Of a stretch of 64,000 nt of DNA, positions 59,772 through 64,000 are shown one piece after another (positions within the stretch are counted from its first letter, which is position 1; every line of letters begins with the position of its first letter). The stretch is from an uncultured Clostridia bacterium. GTDB lineage: Bacteria; Bacillota; Clostridia; Oscillospirales; Ruminococcaceae. The notes below the pieces were generated by a model that saw nothing but the letters and a program-made list of their open reading frames with translations, was not told the DNA's origin and made no database searches. The position numbers and the translations under genes are program-made. The DNA is taken from NCBI GenBank assembly GCA_947631455.1, contig CANRLH010000006.1, positions 1 through 64,000 of the forward strand, in the 5' to 3' direction.

Positions 59772-59800
59772 TTGACATAGCCCAAAGGGTGTAGTATAAT
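59772..59800 (+). promoter_or_regulatory. Promoter of the LysR gene
   Basis: TTGACA (59772-59777), 17-base spacer, TATAAT (59795-59800), a perfect consensus; four ATA/AAT repeats follow. The start codon is 35 bases downstream. Confidence 0.8.
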
Positions 59801-59835
59801 AATAATAATAATCTACGTCCGAAAGGAAACAGCCT

Positions 59836-60792
59836 ATGAATTTACAGCATCTTAAATATATTGTCGAGGTGGAACATACCGGTTCTATCACCAAGGCGGC
59901 TGAAAACCTTTTTATGGGTCAGCCCAATCTCAGCAAGGATATTAAGGATATGGAAAACGAGATAGGCTTTAAGATATTTAAGCGCAGCGCTAAGGGCGTG
60001 GTTCCGACCGACAGAGGTCTTGAGTTTTTGCAGTACGCAAAAAGTATTCTCGTTCAGATAAATAAGATAGAATCGCTTTATAAGGATAAGCGCAGGGACA
60101 GTGTAAACTTCAGCATTCTGATTCCGAGAGCGACATATATTTCCTTTGCCATTACAGAGTTTTTGAAAAAAATAAACACGGAGCTAATGCTGAATATCAA
60201 CATAAAGGAAACAAATTCCATTGAAGTGATAAATTCAATAACTATCGGCGAATATAATCTGGGTGTAATAAGATTTGAAAACAACTATGACCAGTTTTAC
60301 ATGTCGCTTGTGAATGAAAAAAATCTCAAAAGCGAGGTTTTGTGGGATTACGAGTATAGTATAATACTTTCGGTGGATAACAGGTTAAGCGATAGGGAAA
60401 CGGTCACACAGAAAGAGCTTGATCAGATGACCGAGATAGTACACGGAGATACTTCTGTGCCGTATCTTTCTTCCGCCTATTATAACAAGTCGGGCAAGCG
60501 CTCTTTAAGACAGATATCCGTTTACGAGAGGGGAAGTCAGTTTGATATTCTCACCCGCGTTCCGGATACTTATATGTGGGTGTCGGCTATCCCGGATGAA
60601 ATATTGCGAAAAACCGGGTGCAAACAGGTAAGGTGCTCAGACGCAAGGAGAAAGGTAAAGGACGTTTTGATATACAGAAGAGATTATAAGCTCACTCAGT
60701 ACGACAGGGAGTTTATCTCAGACTTAAACGGACTTATTGCAAATTTACAAGCGTCCTCATGCCTGCATGAGGCAGACAATACACAGATATGA
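59836..60792 (+). CDS. LysR family transcription regulator
   Basis: A 318-residue regulator. The winged helix-turn-helix fills residues 1-60 (HTGSITKAAENLFMGQPNLS, DIKDMENEIGFKIFKR), and the effector domain from about 90 has the periplasmic-binding-like fold. LysR proteins usually control neighbouring genes in response to a metabolite; the NfnA/NfnB-like genes 25 bases downstream are the natural candidates. CGAAAGGAAAC is the ribosome site. Confidence 0.88.
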   Translation: MNLQHLKYIVEVEHTGSITKAAENLFMGQPNLSKDIKDMENEIGFKIFKRSAKGVVPTDRGLEFLQYAKSILVQINKIESLYKDKRRDSVNFSILIPRATYISFAITEFLKKINTELMLNINIKETNSIEVINSITIGEYNLGVIRFENNYDQFYMSLVNEKNLKSEVLWDYEYSIILSVDNRLSDRETVTQKELDQMTEIVHGDTSVPYLSSAYYNKSGKRSLRQISVYERGSQFDILTRVPDTYMWVSAIPDEILRKTGCKQVRCSDARRKVKDVLIYRRDYKLTQYDREFISDLNGLIANLQASSCLHEADNTQI

Positions 60793-60817
60793 TCACAATA
60801 AGGGAGGAAATCTTTGA

Positions 60818-61660
60818 ATGTATAAAATAGTTATGAAAAAAATTCTCAATCCGACCGTCACGATGATGAAAATAGACGCTGCGGACATTGCCGCAAAAGC
60901 AGAGCCGGGGCAGTTTATAATACTTCGTGTGGACGAAAAAGGCGAGAGGATCCCGCTGACGGTTGCAGACTTTGACAGAGAAGCCGGAACGGTTACTATA
61001 ATTTTTCAGATAGTGGGTGCGGCAACGCAAAAGCTCAATCAGAAAAAAGAGGGAGAGTACATATGCGATTTTGTCGGTCCGTTAGGTGTGGCTTCGCACA
61101 CGGAAGGTCTTAAAAAGGTTGCCGTTGTCAGCGGCGGAGTGGGCTGTGCTATTGCGTATCCTATTGCGAAAAAGCTTCATCTTCAGGGCTGCGAGGTACA
61201 TTCGGTAGTGGGCTTCAGGAACAAGGATCTGGTGATTTTGGAAGACGAATTCAAGGGCGTTTCAGACAAACTTAAGATGATGACCGACGACGGAAGCTAT
61301 GGCGAAAAGGGACTTGTTACAAACGCTTTGAAGGAGCTTATAGACTCAGGAGAAAAATACGACGAGGTCATTGCAATCGGCCCGCTGATCATGATGAAAT
61401 TCGTGTGCGCTTTGACAAAAGAGTACGGCATAAAAACGGTAGTTTCCATGAACCCTATAATGATCGACGGAACGGGAATGTGCGGCGGTTGCCGTCTTAC
61501 CGTAGGAGGACAGACAAAGTTTGCCTGTGTTGACGGTCCCGATTTTGACGGGCATCAGGTCGATTTTGACGAGGCGATGGAAAGATCCAATATGTATAAG
61601 GACTTTGAGAGAAAAAGACATGAGGAAATATGCAATCTTTTAAACAAGGAGGTAAACTGA
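60818..61660 (+). CDS. nfnA: NfnA-type FAD/NAD-binding iron-sulfur subunit
   Basis: A 280-residue protein of the ferredoxin-NADP reductase superfamily (sulfide/dihydroorotate dehydrogenase-like subunit). FAD-binding RIPLTVADFDREAGTVTIIFQ, nucleotide-binding VVSGGVGCAIAYPIAKKL, and a [2Fe-2S] motif near 225-240 (MCGGCRLTVGG, FACVDGPDFDG). With the next gene it forms the electron-bifurcating NADH-dependent ferredoxin:NADP oxidoreductase known from Clostridia. Two bases separate the two genes, which supports a complex. Confidence 0.85.
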   Translation: MYKIVMKKILNPTVTMMKIDAADIAAKAEPGQFIILRVDEKGERIPLTVADFDREAGTVTIIFQIVGAATQKLNQKKEGEYICDFVGPLGVASHTEGLKKVAVVSGGVGCAIAYPIAKKLHLQGCEVHSVVGFRNKDLVILEDEFKGVSDKLKMMTDDGSYGEKGLVTNALKELIDSGEKYDEVIAIGPLIMMKFVCALTKEYGIKTVVSMNPIMIDGTGMCGGCRLTVGGQTKFACVDGPDFDGHQVDFDEAMERSNMYKDFERKRHEEICNLLNKEVN

Positions 61661-61662
61661 TA

Positions 61663-63054
61663 ATGGCAAATATGAGCCTTTTGAAAAATCCTATGCCCGT
61701 TCAGGAGCCTCTTGTAAGAAACGGGAATTTTAAAGAAGTAGCTCTGGGATACACCGAGGATCAGGCTATCGACGAGGCTAACAGGTGCCTTGGCTGCAAA
61801 AACCGTCCCTGCGTAGGCGGCTGTCCGGTAGCCGTGGATATTCCTGACTTTATAGCAAAGGTAAAGGAAGGCGACTTTGAAAGCGCGTATCAGATCATAT
61901 CAAAATCCTCGGCTTTGCCGGCGGTTTGCGGAAGAGTCTGTCCTCAGGAAACGCAGTGCGAGAGCAGGTGCGTAAGAGGCATAAAGGGTGAGCCTGTTGC
62001 AATAGGCAGGCTTGAGAGATTTGTTGCAGACTGGCATATGGCGCACGCTGAAGGAGCGCCCGAAATGCCCGAGCAAAATGGACATAAGGCGGCTGTTATC
62101 GGCGCGGGGCCCTCGGGACTTACCTGTGCGGGCGATCTTGCGAGAATGGGATATAAGGTCACGGTGTTTGAGGCTTTGCACCTTGCGGGCGGAGTGTTGG
62201 TTTACGGAATCCCGGAATTTCGTCTTCCCAAGGCTATCGTCCAAAAGGAAATAGAAAACCTAAAAGCTCTTGGAGTTGAGATAAATACAAATATCGTTAT
62301 CGGAAAGACAATAACGGTCGACGAGCTTTTTGCTAAGGGATATGAGGCAATATTTATCGGTTCGGGAGCGGGACTGCCGAGGTTTATGAACATTCCGGGA
62401 GAAAACCTGAAAGGAGTTTATTCCGCAAATGAGTATCTTACCAGGACCAATCTGATGAAAGCGTATCTTCCTGATAGTGATACGCCAATAATGAGCGCAA
62501 AAAATGTTGCGGTCGTGGGCGGCGGAAATGTCGCCATGGACGCGGCAAGGTGCGCCAAGAGATTGGGAGCAGAAAACGTATACATAGTTTATCGCAGGGG
62601 CAAGGAGGAAATGCCTGCGAGAAATGAGGAGATCGAGCACGCAGAGGAAGAGGAGATAATCTTCAAGACTCTGAACAACCCCGTAGAGATACTTGGCGAT
62701 GAGCATAAGTGCGTAAAGGGCATAAAATGCGTTGAGATGGAGCTTGGCGAGCCGGACGAGTCGGGAAGACGCCGCCCTGTCGTAAAAGACGGAAGCGAGT
62801 TCGTTCTTGATGTTGACTGTGTTATAATGTCGATCGGAACATCTCCCAATCCGCTTATAAGAAATACCACAGAAGGGCTTGACACCCAGAAGTGGGGCGG
62901 AATCATCGCGGACGAGAACGGTCAGACCTCAAGAGAGGGCGTTTTTGCCGGAGGCGATGCGGTGACCGGCGCTGCGACGGTAATTCTCGCAATGGGCGCA
63001 GGAAAGACCGCCGCCAAGGCGATGGACGAGTATATAAGATCAAAGAATGCATAA
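61663..63054 (+). CDS. nfnB: NfnB-type / glutamate synthase small-subunit-like flavoprotein
   Basis: A 463-residue flavoprotein. The N-terminus binds two [4Fe-4S] clusters through CLGCKNRPCVGGCPV (about 43-57) and CGRVCPQETQCESRC (about 93-107). Two dinucleotide-binding motifs follow: AAVIGAGPSGLTCAGDLARM near 145 and VAVVGGGNVAMDAARCAKRL near 285. The subunit is homologous to GltD; adjacency to an NfnA-type gene and absence of a glutamate synthase large subunit favour NfnB. It reduces NADP with electrons from NADH and ferredoxin. GGAGG precedes the ATG. Confidence 0.85.
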   Translation: MANMSLLKNPMPVQEPLVRNGNFKEVALGYTEDQAIDEANRCLGCKNRPCVGGCPVAVDIPDFIAKVKEGDFESAYQIISKSSALPAVCGRVCPQETQCESRCVRGIKGEPVAIGRLERFVADWHMAHAEGAPEMPEQNGHKAAVIGAGPSGLTCAGDLARMGYKVTVFEALHLAGGVLVYGIPEFRLPKAIVQKEIENLKALGVEINTNIVIGKTITVDELFAKGYEAIFIGSGAGLPRFMNIPGENLKGVYSANEYLTRTNLMKAYLPDSDTPIMSAKNVAVVGGGNVAMDAARCAKRLGAENVYIVYRRGKEEMPARNEEIEHAEEEEIIFKTLNNPVEILGDEHKCVKGIKCVEMELGEPDESGRRRPVVKDGSEFVLDVDCVIMSIGTSPNPLIRNTTEGLDTQKWGGIIADENGQTSREGVFAGGDAVTGAATVILAMGAGKTAAKAMDEYIRSKNA

Positions 63055-63069
63055 ACAGTAATATAACAA

Positions 63070-63104
63070 AAAGGGGCGGTTTGATCATCGCCCCTTTAGT
63101 TTTC
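63070..63104 (+). terminator. Terminator of the nfn operon
   Basis: AAAGGGGCG (63070-63078) pairs with CGCCCCTTT (63089-63097), followed by AGTTTT. Confidence 0.85.
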
Positions 63105-63176
63105 AGCGAGATTTTTCTTAGCGCACAAACAAAGACTTAACCATATGAATAAACTTTAAACATTGTAAATAATTTA

Positions 63177-63383
63177 TTGACAAATATAAGATATTTTATT
63201 TATAATGCACGTTTGCGTGCAATTTTTGGCCGAAAACCGCCTATTAGTAGAGGCAGGTTTAAAAAACAAAAAACCAGCCGTATCGCGTTGAGAACTTGTA
63301 TAACGTATTCCTTAAGTTAAAAAACCATTTTTTAACGAATATTTACATTTATTCTTGACTTTGGCTTAATTAAATGATAAAAT
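63177..63383 (+). promoter_or_regulatory. Two promoters and a folded leader before serC
   Basis: Upstream promoter: TTGACA (63177-63182), 18-base spacer, TATAAT (63201-63206). Immediately after it is a small hairpin, TGCACG (63206-63211) with CGTGCA (63216-63221), followed by ATTTTT. Another stem, GTTAAAAAA (63316-63324) with TTTTTTAAC (63328-63336), follows. A second promoter, TTGACT (about 63355), 17-base spacer and TAAAAT, lies close to the gene. The first message would have a leader of some 210 bases, possibly regulatory; no T-box or known riboswitch is recognised. Confidence 0.55.
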
Positions 63384-63418
63384 TATTTTATGTTATTATT
63401 TATAAGGAGGATGCTGTT

Positions 63419-64000
63419 ATGGCAAGGGTTTACAATTTTTCGGCAGGACCTGCTGTTTTGCCGGAAGAGGTACTAAAGGAAGCCGCTGACGAAATGCTCG
63501 ATTACAGGGGCTGCGGAATGAGCGTAATGGAGATGAGCCACCGCTCAAAGGTGTATGATACAATAATCAAGGAGGCGGAGGCTGATCTTCGCACTCTTAT
63601 GAAAATACCGGATAATTACAAGGTTATGTTTTTACAGGGAGGAGCTTCGCTTCAGTTTGCGGCAGTGCCGATGAATCTTATGAAAAACCGAAAGGCGGGC
63701 TACATACTCACAGGTCAGTGGGCGAAAAAAGCTTTTGCAGAGGCTAAGATATTCGGAGAGGCAGTTGAGCTTGCTTCAAGCGCCGATAAGACGTTTTCTT
63801 ACATTCCCGATTGTAGCAATCTGCCGATAACCGACGACATGGATTATGTTTATATCTGTGAGAACAATACCATTTACGGAACTAAGTTTAAAGAGCTTCC
63901 TAATACAAAGGGCAAGCTTTTGGTTGCTGACCAGTCGTCATGCTTTTTGTCAGAGCCGGTTGATGTTACAAAGTACGGCGTTATCTATGCGGGAGTTCAG
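63419..64000 (+). CDS. serC: Phosphoserine aminotransferase, 3' end beyond the window
   Basis: The first 194 residues of a PLP aminotransferase of serine biosynthesis, which makes 3-phosphoserine from 3-phosphohydroxypyruvate and glutamate. MARVYNFSAGPAVLPEEVLK at the start, SVMEMSHRSK, LQGGASLQFAAVPMN and VADQSSCFLSEPVDV are typical of SerC. The window ends at AGVQ, directly before the PLP-binding lysine. TAAGGAGGATG is the ribosome site. Confidence 0.93.
   Translation, partial: MARVYNFSAGPAVLPEEVLKEAADEMLDYRGCGMSVMEMSHRSKVYDTIIKEAEADLRTLMKIPDNYKVMFLQGGASLQFAAVPMNLMKNRKAGYILTGQWAKKAFAEAKIFGEAVELASSADKTFSYIPDCSNLPITDDMDYVYICENNTIYGTKFKELPNTKGKLLVADQSSCFLSEPVDVTKYGVIYAGVQ

Noticed and set aside
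1-64000. tRNA or rRNA genes, in particular a tRNA gene as ICE target
   Set aside because: No tRNA-like cloverleaf arms with GTTCGA-type T-loops or rRNA stretches were noticed at the ICE right end or elsewhere; a dedicated scan could still find one beyond the window.

Overview
The window comes from a low-to-mid GC Firmicute, most likely a gut member of class Clostridia. The basis is the dimeric-type glycyl-tRNA synthetase, an NfnAB-type flavin oxidoreductase pair, the short Shine-Dalgarno-rich operons, and an integrative conjugative element (ICE) with the gene set of the Tn1549/CTn family. No search could be run, so all family names rest on recognised motifs and remembered sequences.

From 1 to about 20.6 kb lies the conjugation module: a 5'-truncated methylase/helicase giant, a Toprim protein, a YodL/DUF3846/DUF4316-type protein, MobC, relaxase, PcfB, an ArdC-like protein, VirD4, Maff2 pilin-like protein, VirB6-like, PrgI, VirB4, class B sortase and a CHAP hydrolase. 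It ends with a divergent XRE repressor / SLOG protein pair. From 20.7 to 44.2 kb lies visibly more AT-rich cargo: a type VII secretion (T7SS)-like locus with an XRE regulator, two FHA proteins, a PP2C phosphatase, a membrane Ser/Thr kinase with a large extracellular half, a 1403-residue wall-anchored protein, a MinD-like ATPase, EsaB/YukD, EssC, a WXG100 protein, several small helical partners, two large paralogous candidate substrates and a DUF4176 protein. I see no canonical EssA, EssB or EsaA.

The strongest new observation is at the entrance of this cargo. A tyrosine recombinase gene is enclosed by a perfect 25-base inverted repeat (20694-20718 and 22121-22145). Inside the segment a consensus promoter points outward through the left repeat, away from the T7SS and into a terminator. 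A second terminator sits just inside the right repeat. Inversion would place the promoter directly before the T7SS operon. I read this as a phase switch, currently OFF, that controls a mobile T7SS.

From 44.4 to 52.8 kb follow an XRE-ImmA-RhuM operon, divergent from a Y-family DNA polymerase operon through a promoter with four operator repeats; then a structured leader RNA, a sigma-like protein, a MazF-type toxin with a zinc ribbon, three tandem excisionase-like genes and a Tn916-type integrase. The ICE right end probably lies between 52.8 and 53.2 kb.

From 53.2 kb on the genes look chromosomal: small zinc-ribbon proteins, alanine racemase, a second SLOG protein, an LCP-like protein, a P-II-like protein, glycyl-tRNA synthetase, a decayed lipoprotein gene, a LysR regulator, NfnA/NfnB-type subunits and the start of serC.
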